Assembly (NCBI GenBank): GCA_000316135.1 | Contig: JH994102.1 | Coordinates: 1-36,027 of the forward strand | Origin: Trachipleistophora hominis | Taxonomy: Eukaryota; Microsporidia; Pleistophoridae | Length of the DNA: 36,027 nt | Reading direction: 5' to 3' | Shown: positions 9,255-19,966 of the stretch, piece after piece | Layout of the letters: every line of letters begins with the position of its first letter | Position numbering within the stretch: position 1 is the first letter of the stretch | Made by a program: the position numbers and the translations under genes | Notes under the pieces: generated by a model | The model's input: only the letters and a program-made list of their open reading frames with translations | The model's database searches: none | What the model was told of the DNA's origin: nothing

Positions 9255-9635
9255 TCAACATTTCTTATTCTCCTTCATTTTGTCAATCTCATCCTCAATC
9301 ATTTTAGACATAATTTTTCTAAACGAATGATAATAGTGGTAGTAGATATCGTTGGTCTTCTGGCCGCGTGTCTCCATCTTGTGCTCTGAAGTAACGTTCT
9401 TTGCTAAATATCCCCGTGGTCCCTTCACCAGCTCAAATTCACAAATCTGCTGTGGCAATAAATAAACCACCATTCCGGGCTGCGTAGAAATCGATGAGAA
9501 ATGGAAAAATACTGAAATTAAAAATAATAACTTACCGTCTTCGTTTATCTCCGGATCATGAGGTACAAGGAAGCCATAGCCCCGTTCATAACTGAAGAAC
9601 TTAATGGTACCTTTGTAACGTTTTTTTGCTCCCAT
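9255..9635 (-). CDS. Cold-shock-domain RNA-binding protein with mini-intron
   Basis: After removal of a 24-nt intron this gene encodes about 118 aa. Residues 6-70 form a cold-shock domain, a five-stranded OB-fold binding single-stranded RNA or DNA: KGTIKFFSYERGYGFL carries the RNP1 region and EDVFFHFSS, made at the splice junction, is RNP2 (EDVFVH in the family). The last 45 residues are basic and then charged, probably helical (KIMSKMIEDEIDKMKENKK). I start at the ATG before GAKKRYKG (9635). The longer form from 9683 would add a hydrophobic stretch not seen in this family, and a CCC (complement of 9648-9650) lies 12 bases before the chosen ATG. Translational or mRNA-stability roles are typical for the family. 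Confidence 0.85.
   Translation of the reverse strand: MGAKKRYKGTIKFFSYERGYGFLVPHDPEINEDGKLLFLISVFFHFSSISTQPGMVVYLLPQQICEFELVKGPRGYLAKNVTSEHKMETRGQKTNDIYYHYYHSFRKIMSKMIEDEIDKMKENKKC
9512..9535 (-). other. 24-nt spliceosomal intron in the cold-shock gene
   Basis: On the coding strand the segment starts GTAAGT and ends TTTTTAATTTCAG, a canonical 5' splice site and a merged branch-point/3' splice site as in other microsporidian mini-introns. Its length is a multiple of three and it has no in-frame stop, so simple ORF calling translates it as eight extra residues (GKLLFLIS). Splicing joins GAC-G to TA and recreates the conserved EDVFFH motif exactly. Confidence 0.9.
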
Positions 9636-9750
9636 AATAAAATGAATGGGTGATTTTAATAGTTTATCAGTAAAAAAGAACATGGAGATGTGTTATTAAA
9701 TTTAAATGAGATCATTTTAATTGTTGTCTGAGATTAGTAATAAATCAAGC

Positions 9751-9867
9751 ATGGCGGGTAATTCAGGTCCTCGAATTATGCTGTACGCTGCCGGCCAAAA
9801 AAAGCCGGAAAACGAGAAAGCGATAAAGAAGAAACTTGAGACGTTACGTCATCCGAAAGGGCAATAA
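9751..9867 (+). CDS. Small basic protein, 38 aa
   Basis: MAGNSGPRIMLYAAGQKKPE is followed by a Lys-rich helix ending RHPKGQ. The stretch is markedly richer in G and C than its flanks, which argues for coding. It is divergent from the cold-shock gene, 115 bases from that gene's ATG. No C-triplet precedes the ATG, and the frame is open for about ten codons upstream, so an upstream exon or another start is possible. I do not recognise the family; a small ribosome- or RNA-associated protein would fit, as inference only. Confidence 0.5.
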   Translation: MAGNSGPRIMLYAAGQKKPENEKAIKKKLETLRHPKGQ

Positions 9868-12508
9868 AAATGAAAATAGGCGCGAACGTTTTGGATGGTC
9901 TGTTTACGATGTGTCACATCATTTAAAATACGAATTATTGTTTCTTTGCATTTGAGGACTCGGAATGAGAACAACTGTGGATTAAACATGGAAATTAATC
10001 GGTAAAAATGGTTAAAGAGGCGGTTAACAGGCTTTTTAATGTAATAAAAACATTTTAATTAATACAAAATGCTTAGTACCAAAAGGAATATTCCTTTGTG
10101 TATTTTCTTTCCATCTTCAGATAATCACAGAAAGAGAAGGAAACAGATTTAAATTAAAATGATCGTCAACCACGTCAAAAAAAGATGTTAACAGCATGGA
10201 TTGATAATATTGACAGTATGAACGGGCAACACACTGAAAATTTGGAACGCGTCGTTTAACGCTAGAATTGTGAGAGCAAACAAGCAAGTCAGAAACCTCA
10301 TAGGAAAGGTGTAAACATATGGGTGCGTATGTTGCTTTTTAGGCCATGGTGCATACACGAACATTTTACGAATTCCAAAATAAATTTTCTTCCTAGAAAG
10401 GATATCTTAGTATTTGCGTCATGTGAAATTATTTAGTTTCTGTGTTTCTGCGGATTAATTAGTGTCGTACAGAGACCTCGTGTACAAACAATTATTTATC
10501 TGTGATAGGCCGCTAACTCTATACCACTCGTAATTAGGATTTGGCTCTGTGTAGGCAGGTGTTATGAACTCATACAATATAAAACAATTTTATTTGGTTT
10601 AAATAAAAAGCAAGCACTATTAAAAGTACTTGTTGTTGAACATTTTTTTCTTATAAACATAAAAATAGTACGTAAATATCTATGTTTAAATCTAAGAGCA
10701 CAAATTCTTTAGTGTTTAAATCCTTAAATATGGTGTGTTTTTGTGCTTCTATTAGATTCATTAGTACTCAAATCATTATATAGGATGTTCCAATTACCAT
10801 TTTTTTCGTGAATATTATAGTTAATTAACTCATTCAACGTTCTATCAACATTTGTTAAATATAATTTTTCTGATGTTTTAGCATCTACCGTTACTTGCTC
10901 AGTCTTTAGTCTCGGACATAATAACCAATCATACAATACGGAGTATAGTAAAGATTGTACCTACCACTATATTAAACGTTTTGATTAATATACAATTGAT
11001 AAATACTTAGTGGTCAGCTAGTCTAGAAGATTGGAAATTTCTCTTTTTGAACACAATTTGCCTTTAAATACTACGAGAAAGAGATATTGGGCACAAATAA
11101 AATTCGTTGTTTATGAAATTCTGCAAATCAACGAGTGTATATGAGTGAGAAGTAAATGGATATGATTATGATGTACGTAATGACGAAGCAAACCAATCGA
11201 GTAACTCGCAAAATACAACGATATCAGTACGAGCGAACACTTCATTAACTAATTTTGTTTGTAACCACGAATTTGATACGATATATAACACCGTGGTGTC
11301 AAAGTGCAGATAATAAGTGGCGTGTAAAATACTGCTGAGTAGGTTTTTTTGTTCCACATTGGTTAAAATTGTAAATACTAACACATATCATAAATACAAA
11401 ATAAATCGTTTATCGCTTTTACCGCTAATTTTATTTGGTAAAATTACTTAAAATGAACCTTTTTCAAAAAAATCAGGTTGTATTAATTTATTTATATTGA
11501 TAAATTAAGCAATATAACACCACATCGTAATATTTTAAATCTGTTTTTCTAACATTTTGTGTTTGTAAACAAGCTTTGTCTGCAATTTACATTAATTGCT
11601 GTTAAGCAATATTTAATAGTGTAAATGGATCTAATATCACATTATAAGTGATGATATGGTGCAAGTATTCATTTAAACCATTTCAAAGACTTAAAATAAA
11701 GTGAACGTTTATGGTAATCTAGAAATAAATAATTTTTCAGGATACAACATATCGCATCGCCCTGTCATAATCAAAAAAATACGCGGTAAAATCGTGGTTA
11801 TACGACTATTATAGAAGTATTATTTAACAAAAGGTAGTTATAAACTATCTTATAGTACTCTTTTCACTGTATCGTATACTATTCAATATCATTATTCAAA
11901 TTACATACTTGGGTAGGTATTTATGAGTGTGAATAGCGATTTAACCATAATGAAATATTGTAATTAACACCATTCATTACCAGCAGAACTACCTGATCCC
12001 TATAATAACGCTCTAAACTGAAACACATAAACATTTTGTACGTGGTTTATTATCACAGGATATGTCTGATTAAACGTATAAATGTTTTATAAGAGTTATA
12101 AACTATAACGTACATCCTTTCCATTGCATTTAACAACGGATATGACACGTGTAGATGGAGAGTATTACTTTTAATAATTATGTAAATACGATATAATCAC
12201 TGAATACGAAAAGATTATACTTTAACACATTTATATTGATTACTAATATCATTGGTACAGCAACTATTATTTCTTCAACCACAGATAGGTTTACTATTTA
12301 CACGATGCCACGAATATCTTAAAATATGGTATCACAAACATAAATGCACCCATAAAGATAAAACCTACGTATAACAAACGTCTTTACGATCAAAAACGAG
12401 CGATAAAAGAATAATATTTGCTGTTTTAATGACACACTATTTATAACTCTCCTTCAAGAACGAATCATCAAATTTTTACAAGATTTTTATTTATTGAGCG
12501 CCCATACG
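9868..12508. other. Long intergenic region with short coding-like ORFs
   Basis: No confident gene. Short ORFs with somewhat non-random composition occur at 10069-10152 (27 codons, ending in a basic cluster) and about 10220-10315. Two minus-strand open frames without an ATG lie at 10724-10936 and 11166-11384. They may be gene relics or chance. The rest is AT-rich and featureless to me. Confidence 0.45.
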
Positions 12509-12909
12509 ATGGAAAGGCAAATAAAACAAAAATAAATTTGCTCGATGCATTGATAAAGAAAATGGAAAACAAACAGAAAATTTCTTTGATAAAGATCCTC
12601 AAAGACGAGGTAGCAAAGTTAAAAGAGCTCAACCAAGAATACAAAAGAATGATAAACGAGAAGAAGGTTGTACATGAGGAGCAAAGCAAAGGTAAAACAA
12701 GGTATTACTTGTGTGATGGTTCAACGTATGTAGTGAGTGCTGATAAGAAGTACAGGTACTTGTACGATGCAAAATCTCGTATTATTACGTATGAGTTTGA
12801 TAATGGACAGGTGGAAAGGACCTTTCCTAATGGCTTGAAAGAGATCAGGTACAGCGATGGCAGTATTGCAGTGCGAAATGGTAATAAAGAATACGATTAT
12901 ATAAAATAA
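12509..12909 (+). CDS. Coiled-coil protein with TCP10/SAS-4 G-box
   Basis: The C-terminal 70 residues are a T-complex-10 (G-box) domain, a solvent-exposed single beta-sheet of repeated hairpins. It reads GKTRYYLCDGSTYVVSA, then EFDNGQVERTFPNGLKEIRY and DGSIAVRNGNKEYDY, with the recurring DG/NG turns of the family. In animals this domain terminates CPAP/SAS-4 and recruits STIL/Ana2 in centriole assembly. A charged coiled coil precedes it. The first in-frame ATG is 12562 (115 aa). However, the ATG at 12509 has a CCC five bases upstream and reads MERQIK before a stop; one extra A in the A-run at 12523-12526 would join it in frame to the coiled coil (about 133 aa). I therefore extend to 12509 and suspect a homopolymer error. 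Microsporidia have spindle plaques and no centrioles. Confidence 0.75.
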
Positions 12910-13443
12910 ACGTTGGTTTATCTGTTAATTAAAAAGATATGCAGTGGTAAAATACATAATTTTTATTTATAATTGCTCTAAACAATAATTCAGTGGTTAA
13001 TCAGAATGATATTACAGGCTGCGTAATAAACTGAGAGTGGTATTGGAATGAAGTACTTAGCGTATGTAAATAGCATTTTCTATGAAGATCGGATTTTTAG
13101 ATTATTGTGTAGTGTTAACTCCTGCTGTATCAGAAAATATGTTAATAGGCGGGTTTTTATTTGCTTGGTGTAGCAGGCTCTGATTAGGTAGTGTGTATGA
13201 AGGAGGTAATTAAATTGCCTTTTAGTTACAAAAATTGGTGTGACAGGATACGGGAAAATTAGAAATTAGAAGTAAATCAATATTTTATATACGATGTTGA
13301 CGGTCTCATTCTTGAATATACAACGAAGAAATTTTTATAAACGTTATTTACTACAATATGACGTTGAACGTACTAAACTATCCGTGCATTTAAACATTAT
13401 ACGTATTTTTGCGGCACTGGCAGATTAAAGTAACCGCATTTGA

Positions 13444-13503
13444 AAATTGAATGTTCTTTGCATAAATTAAACGTTCTTTACACAAATTGAATGCTCTTTA
13501 CAT
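13444..13503 (+). repeat. Three tandem 20-bp repeats
   Basis: The copies are AAATTGAATGTTCTTTGCAT, AAATTAAACGTTCTTTACAC and AAATTGAATGCTCTTTACAT, contiguous and without gaps, differing at a few positions mainly by transitions. This is a short minisatellite in intergenic DNA. Confidence 0.85.
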
Positions 13504-13550
13504 TTATAAAAATACTTTATTGTTCACAAACACCATTTTTGAAACTTAAA

Positions 13551-13631
13551 CTATTTATTTCTTTTCATACACCTCACATCACACACTTTCTAGTTTGTTG
13601 AGATCGCCATGTCTAACGGCCTTTGATTCGT
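13551..13631 (-). repeat. Dispersed intergenic element, copy D
   Basis: A diverged copy of the family described under 21874-21967. On the complement it reads ACGAATCAAAGGCCG, then a central ACATGGCGATC, then AGAAAGTGTGTGATGTGAGG, followed by a possible short intron-like GTGTATG...AATAG. Alignment to the other copies needs one deletion. Confidence 0.6.
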
Positions 13632-15751
13632 GATCTTGTGATTGATTAACCACGGCTCATTTTTCCTTTTAGCATTTACTTGATCAAAATCAGATATTCA
13701 AAGTAAAAAACAACAATTTCGATATATTTACGATCAAATATTTAACTTTGATGAATAACTTCGTGTTTTATAATTTAATTAACACAAACTTGTCTTTATT
13801 GCATATAAATGCGTACAAAGACTTAGTTCCGTTGTCGAAAGGCATGATCAGTACTTGATAAAGGATATACTTCCATTCATGAATAACGCCTGTCGTTAAG
13901 TATGTCGAATACCACAATTGTAATTATCATTCGTCATAGTAATATTCAATAACGAATATTTTTTAAATTATAGCAACTGTTAAAGAGACATATTCTGTAT
14001 CTGTACTTAATAAGTTATTTTCTGATAGCGATTCCATAACTGTAGAGCTAGTCTAATTGTGTTTCTGCCTAAAAATGTTTCAAATAAAATGTGAATGAAC
14101 ATTCGTATGAAAGCATTTAGACTAACATCTTTAATAAAATTATTTTAACTGCGCAGATTATAGTATGTTTACAATATCACTATCACGTTAAATGCTATGA
14201 ATATCTTGGTTCCTACGTTATGTATAGATAAAAACATACGTACGACATGTAGAATTCATTTATATGATATATTCATCGCTCTTCGTTATGTAAAATCCTC
14301 TTTTTTAATAAAAAATGATTTATTTTAAAAGCTAACAGCACGTGTTCTACTTCTACAATTCATTCAGAGTTCTTTCCACAGACAAAAAATAATGTAAAGT
14401 TGTATTTCATGATAATTATTAGATAAAAGTTTCGTTGTGCTATCCTTATGCGTGGTAAGTCTTGAATAGAAGCGTCCTTAATACCATTCGTACGCATCTA
14501 GACTTTAAGTTATTTTTTTGTTCCAACATTGGCATATTATTTTCAGCGTTGGCCAATATTAAGTCTCAATAGACCTAAACGTGTGTTTCAAGATATATAG
14601 GATGATAATTAAAGCACTTTTGTACAAAACGATTGTAATTTCAAGCAATATGTTTAACGTAGAATTTATATCAATTATTATCAATAACAATTACTATCAT
14701 GTTACTTTCTATAACAATGAATAAGTTAGCTCTTTTGAAAACATAAAATGTTAATAAGCGTTTTCTACATGAAAGAAAGTATAATATGTATGAGCAACTG
14801 TATAAAAGTTTTTTTTAACCTGATTTATGGTTTATCGCTTAATATTTTAATTCTTGTATGGTAACTACGATTTACCTGGACTTAACAATTTTTTTATGAG
14901 AAACGTATTCAGTAAGTAAAATAAAGGTTCAAGAAAGACGTGTATTTGAGAAGGAATTGGCAATATAAACGTTGCATGAACTATTTCTAAGTTCGTACTT
15001 AGCGATTTTTTATCGATAATAAAACATAAAATGTAGTCTATTCAGTTGAATAGCTTGTAAATATTTTTGAAATGGTTGCAATTTTACTTTTTTAATCTTT
15101 ATAACATAAATATAATCAGTTCTAATTAACAAAACACTAATAATGGATGTGAATTGTTATCTTTTTATGTTAAATCTGTACTTTCTCATCATTTACAATG
15201 TTTTACATACCAAGCATTCTAAAATTTCACATTAGCGTAAATAATATAAATAACGCAGTGATAAACATTATCATATAATATTATTCGGTCGATAGTTATA
15301 GCATTTATCTGAAACGTAGCATTATTTACATTCTGGCCCTATGCAGGTGTTGTTTAGGTAGATGTTTATATTACACGGCGCATATGGATAGTCATAGAGA
15401 GTGTGTACAACGACAGTTGTATTAATTTATTCTTGTTTTCAGTATAATCACCAGAAAGTTCTTTTTATGGCAATTTTTTACCGCAAGAATAACCTTTTAA
15501 TTAACAACGTTCTGTTCGTGTAGGATGCTGTCCTTTATATGAGAATCTGGTGACTGTCGTATAATTAATATAATTAACTAAATCAGATATTTAGCTGTAG
15601 ATTTGAAAGTGTTCAAACCAAATAAAAGACAAATTATAGAAAATTTAATATCATTCAAATAAATTAGAATAGGATAACACACTTCACAGTTTTTGTTTAC
15701 GTTTGAATTGTTTGTTTTTGAAGTATAAATTACTTTGTTTATTATTTTCTT

Positions 15752-16423
15752 ATGTTTCTATTCGTATTCAAATACGTCATCGCCAGCTACAATTTCGATG
15801 ACTTTTACGACGACTACTATGATAACTATCTCTATGATTACAGAGATTTTAACGATTACTATCCATTTGTTTACGAGTACCCGGAGTATCCTCAAATTGC
15901 TGGTAATTACGTTGAGAGCGCGAAAGAAGTCGTTCAAGAGCGTGTTCAACCAACGGTAGCAGAGATTAAAGAGAGCCTACTGCCGGTGATACCCGAAGTA
16001 AAAAGCAAAACGATAAGTCCTGCAATCACCGTTCCTAGTAAGAATGAGTTGAAGAAGATGGTCGAAAAACGACCTGTAACCGATACAGAGAATAAGGCCA
16101 AAGAAACAAAATCGTCTGGCAAACAAAATAAGAAACGAAGTGCGAAAAAATCAACGGTAAAAAAGCCGAAAAAAGAAGAGAAGCTAGAAAAGGGGAAATT
16201 TGACAACAAAAAGTATCAGCTAGACCACGAACTTCTAAAATATATTTTTATATCAATAGCTGTAATTATAATATTAGTGGGCGGGGGCTACTTGTTAGCA
16301 ATGTATATTCGCCATCGAGTAATGGGGAAAACAGAAATGGAGTATTATAGATCGTTGACACGGCCAAGAATTGAACCAGACAACGAGGCATCGCAACGCC
16401 GTTATGCTATACGTTATGGTTGA
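15752..16423 (+). CDS. Tyr/Asp-rich single-pass membrane protein
   Basis: This 223-aa protein is not recognised. It starts with a short hydrophobic segment (residues 1-12), a likely signal peptide, followed by a strongly Tyr/Asp-rich stretch (14-48: FDDFYDDYYDNYLYDYRDF and on). A Pro/Val/Glu linker with possible short helices (52-100) and a Lys-rich region (100-154, KKRSAKKSTVKKPKKEEK) come next. One clear transmembrane helix (163-186, with a GGG motif) and a basic 37-residue tail follow. The predicted topology is extracellular or lumenal N-terminus and cytosolic C-terminus. Surface and spore-wall or polar-tube proteins of microsporidia often have such biased composition, but no specific role can be read. 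No C-triplet precedes the ATG. Confidence 0.8.
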   Translation: MFLFVFKYVIASYNFDDFYDDYYDNYLYDYRDFNDYYPFVYEYPEYPQIAGNYVESAKEVVQERVQPTVAEIKESLLPVIPEVKSKTISPAITVPSKNELKKMVEKRPVTDTENKAKETKSSGKQNKKRSAKKSTVKKPKKEEKLEKGKFDNKKYQLDHELLKYIFISIAVIIILVGGGYLLAMYIRHRVMGKTEMEYYRSLTRPRIEPDNEASQRRYAIRYG

Positions 16424-17249
16424 GTGTCCGAAATCTTTTTAAACCGTATGAGGTCGTATAAATTTAGGAAAACTAAGGCCATCTAAACGATTCTTCTATT
16501 TTTGTTTTATTAAAGACATTGCTCAAACCTTTACAACATCAAAATGTTCCTTAATTCACCATACAAAGCCTATTTTATAATAATATGCAGATTTACATGC
16601 TATAAATCATTTTGTTGTCAACCATTACTCTACAAAACACGAAATGATATAACAAGGAGGAATTATCAAGCCTTTATTGCAAACCTAACTATTCAAAAAG
16701 CATGTGATATATGATACTGTAGAAAACACCGGAATTACCGTTAATAGTTGCTCTCAAAGAGTAAAGTCTTTTCCTAATTAAAACTCTCATTCTCACCTAA
16801 AAAATTGCAGTTACATGCAAATAACATCAATCGCAGATTTAATTAATCACTCTACATCCATTACAGTTTTAATAGCTCTACATTCTTTACCAAATATTAT
16901 CATATTAATNNNNNNNNNNNNNNNNNNNNNNNNNNNNNNNNNNNNNNNNNNNNNNNNNNNNNNNNNNNNNNNNNNNNNNNNNNNNNNNNNNNNNNNNNNN
17001 NNNNNNNNNNNNNNNNNNNNNNNNNNNNNNNNNNNNNNNNNNNNNNNNNNNNNNNNNNNNNNNNNNNNNNNNNNNNNNNNNNNNNNNNNNNNNNNNNNNN
17101 NNNNNNNNNNNNNNNNNNNNNNNNNNNNNNNNNNNNNNNNNNNNNNNNNNNNNNNNNNNNNGTATTTCATAATAATCCTGCGTTAAACCATAAAATGCTC
17201 TGATCCGATCCACCCTACGATAAATTCTCAAATTTTTTTACCCTGTAAA
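16424..17249. other. Intergenic region containing an assembly gap
   Basis: AT-rich DNA without a supported gene, interrupted by 252 N. The CCT3 start signal CCC is at 17241-17243. Confidence 0.7.
16910..17161. other. Assembly gap (252 N)
   Basis: A run of N marks unsequenced bases, so the window is a scaffold. Open frames crossing it are artefacts. Confidence 1.
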
Positions 17250-18812
17250 ATGCAAAGCGTCCCTAAGAGTTTAAACTGCATTCTGCTGGTGAAAGACAAG
17301 TCAATACAGGTGCAATGTGATAACATAGAGGCAGTCAATACAATATCTAGCATTTTAACCACGTGCTTAGGACCACGTTCCATGCAAAAAATGATATTAA
17401 CTCGTATCGGCACGATTCAAATTACAAACGATGGAAATGCCATACTAAGGGAATTAGACATTACGCATCCTGCAGCCAAGCAGATCGTTGAGCTTGCCCG
17501 TACTCAAGACAATGAGGTGGGAGACGGCACTACAACGGTCATTCTGTTGGCTGCGAAGTTGTTGGAGGAGATGGGCGTATTGCTAAGGGACAAGATACAT
17601 CCTGTACACATTTGCAAAATTCTTAAGGAGGCACTCGGAGAGTGCCTGAGTTACTTAGAGGAGGTTTCGTATCCTTTCAAAGGGAGTGAAGACGAAAAGA
17701 TTGGCATCGTGAGACACTCAGTGGCGAACAAGCTATGCACGATGTTGAAGGTAGACTTAGCATCGCTGGCGTATAAAGCGGCCAATATCGCCAAAAATTG
17801 TGACATTAAAACGTTTGTAAAAATAGAAAAAATATCGGCCGCGGATTTCTCCGGTTGCGATGTCCTGGACGGCGTAATCGTGAACAAATCGTTGATACAC
17901 TCAGAGATGAGAAGAGAGATAAGAGACCCGCGTGTGATAATCCTAGACACGCCGATTGAATACAAAAAGGGCGAGAGCAAAACATCGTACGAGTTGAAGA
18001 ACCAGGCTGAATACACGAGAGCACTGGAAATTGAGGAGGAACAGGTGCAGGAGGTTGTTGACCATATATTGGCACTTAATCCTGATATTGTAATCACTGA
18101 GAAGGGAATATGCGATTCGGCGCTTTCAATGTTCCAGAAGAAAAACGTTACGGCGTTGAGACGGTTCAAGAAGACGGATACTTTGAGAATAGCGGCGGTT
18201 ACCGGGGCAACTATCGTATCGCGGGCTGAAGACCTCGAAGAAAAACACGTTGGAAGGAATTGCCGTCTCTTCAAGGTTACACGGCTCGGCAACGAGGACT
18301 ACGTCAATTTCGTGGAGTGTGTTGATCCAAAGGCGTGTTCAGTGGTGCTTCGTGGGCCTTCACGTGATATTTTAAACGAGTTTGAGCGCAACTTTGAAGA
18401 CGCGATAAAAGTCGCAAGAAATTTGAGAATGAGTGACAGGTTGTGTGCGGGCGGAGGCGCAACAGAAATGAATCTGTGCAAATTCTTGCTTAGAAGCAGC
18501 GAGACAACAGAAAATACGCGCAATTCAACCCTTCGAAAAAGGGTCTATGATGGAATAGCAAATGCCCTACGGATGATACCACTGACCCTGGCAAAGAACA
18601 GCGGATGCGATGATCCGCTTGGTCTGATAGCAGAGCTTGAGAGCACGAACGATGTTTACATGGGAATTGACGGTGTTAATGGGAAAGTTGTGGATGTAAG
18701 AAATTTGGTTATGGAGCCTATAGCGGTCAAAAGACAGGCCCTTAAGAGTGCGTTTGAGGCCGTTGCATTGCTTCTGAGAGTTGACGGTGTCATACAAAGC
18801 AAGAAGAAGTGA
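17250..18812 (+). CDS. CCT3: CCT/TRiC chaperonin subunit gamma
   Basis: This 520-aa group II chaperonin subunit is one of eight in the cytosolic CCT ring that folds actin and tubulin. LTTCLGPRSMQKM (36-48), TNDGNAILRELDITHPAAK (59-77) and GDGTT (91-95) form the nucleotide site, with Asp396 before GGGATE (401-406) as the catalytic-loop Asp. Gamma identity comes from ILDTPIEYKKGESKT, PDIVITEKGICD and the last 50 residues, which follow CCT3 closely. The length is near that of other CCT subunits, without the longer mammalian tail. CCC (17241-17243) precedes the ATG, and all key residues are present. Confidence 0.97.
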   Translation: MQSVPKSLNCILLVKDKSIQVQCDNIEAVNTISSILTTCLGPRSMQKMILTRIGTIQITNDGNAILRELDITHPAAKQIVELARTQDNEVGDGTTTVILLAAKLLEEMGVLLRDKIHPVHICKILKEALGECLSYLEEVSYPFKGSEDEKIGIVRHSVANKLCTMLKVDLASLAYKAANIAKNCDIKTFVKIEKISAADFSGCDVLDGVIVNKSLIHSEMRREIRDPRVIILDTPIEYKKGESKTSYELKNQAEYTRALEIEEEQVQEVVDHILALNPDIVITEKGICDSALSMFQKKNVTALRRFKKTDTLRIAAVTGATIVSRAEDLEEKHVGRNCRLFKVTRLGNEDYVNFVECVDPKACSVVLRGPSRDILNEFERNFEDAIKVARNLRMSDRLCAGGGATEMNLCKFLLRSSETTENTRNSTLRKRVYDGIANALRMIPLTLAKNSGCDDPLGLIAELESTNDVYMGIDGVNGKVVDVRNLVMEPIAVKRQALKSAFEAVALLLRVDGVIQSKKK

Positions 18813-18853
18813 TTCGTAGGTTCAATAAAATTATGCCGTCCTATACGCCGTAC

Positions 18854-18904
18854 GGCCAACAATAAATCCTTTGTTGGTCATACCCGCCGAGTGTTATCTA
18901 ACAC
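18854..18904 (+). other. Two hairpins downstream of CCT3
   Basis: GGCCAACAA (18854-18862) pairs with TTGTTGGTC (18871-18879) over an 8-nt loop, with one G-T pair. Twelve bases later GTGTTA-TC-TAACAC (18891-18904) is a second perfect inverted repeat. They begin 42 bases after the stop codon and so could lie in the 3' UTR or affect 3' end formation. Confidence 0.5.
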
Positions 18905-19966
18905 GCATTTTCTATTCTCTTATCTTCAGTTACTAAGAAAGTACGTGCATTTACCACACTCTCCTTTCCAACGTTGTTCTCTGAATCGTTCATATTCTTC
19001 TTTTTTATTGTTTTGTATCGCAGTTCAACGTTTTATACCCGTTGCATTGCGGTAATGTTCTATACGGCATTGAAATAAATGCAGATACGTTCACAGTCTG
19101 GTGTTGAGTAGAACGTGTGATTAATAATTAAATAATTTTCTGCAAAAAAACGTTTACAATTTAAAGATTCTTGTCTTCCCTCAGAACACGTTGAAAATAA
19201 ATATTTTGCTATTCTACATGATGAACGTTTATAACATTAATTGGTGATTATTCACCCATTTTTGCGCTGCTTGTCTATTTCTTTAATTTATGAAATAAAA
19301 GATCGTAATTGTAAAGATTACGTACGCCTAATCTCACATCCAAGTAAAAAGGACGTTTAATAACGATTAAAATGAATGGTTTACTGTTACGTACAGGAAC
19401 AGTGCCTTAACTAAAACAACTTTATTTTCATTATTACGTTACGTATGACTCTGCAACGGAGTTTAAACAACGTTTACTCCTTAAATTTCTAATATCAACT
19501 CGTGTTGCTATACCTTTGCAATCTCTTTTTTAGATTGAAGGAGCTTTACTTAAAAAATCGGTGAATACTTTGCAATCTTTAATACTGAATTGAATCTTTG
19601 GTTGTTTTTCGATTTTATTACGTGTTTTAATCAATGTTAAACGGATAAAAGGTTTTTTGGATCAAAGAAATGACGATTATGTGCTATTTTGGCTGATACT
19701 GGAAGAAATTCTTTGATTGAATGTTAAGATCTTGAAAATTGAATTTAAATGAAAATTTTTGGAGAAGTTCTCTAGGATGCATCTGAGAACATCCTTGAAT
19801 CTCGGTCAGTCTTAAGGGACCATAAGAGGTGTAGAAATGTGGTAAGAAAACACTAATTAAACGTGCTTTGAATAAAAAACCTTTCATCGAGCTACGGCCC
19901 ACGCGTTAATCACTTTTGCAGTGGCAGCATATTTTTCTGCTGTTCAGATAACAAATGCTGTCTTTC

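Larger units (their letters stand above)
12910..15751. other. Longest intergenic region
   Basis: About 2.8 kb of AT-rich DNA with no confident gene. It holds three tandem 20-bp repeats (13444-13503), one diverged copy of the dispersed element (13551-13631), and a 41-codon ORF at 13048-13173 with weak coding character. I see nothing else. Confidence 0.55.

Noticed and set aside
12468..12689. Minus-strand Phe/Ser-rich ORF
   Set aside because: It is the shadow of the Lys-rich coiled coil of the G-box gene.
16815..17231. Open frames of 107-123 codons across the N gap
   Set aside because: Almost all codons are N; they are artefacts of the assembly gap.
19684..19902. Minus-strand 72-codon frame
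   Set aside because: It lacks a proper start signal and recognisable motifs; its coding character is weak.
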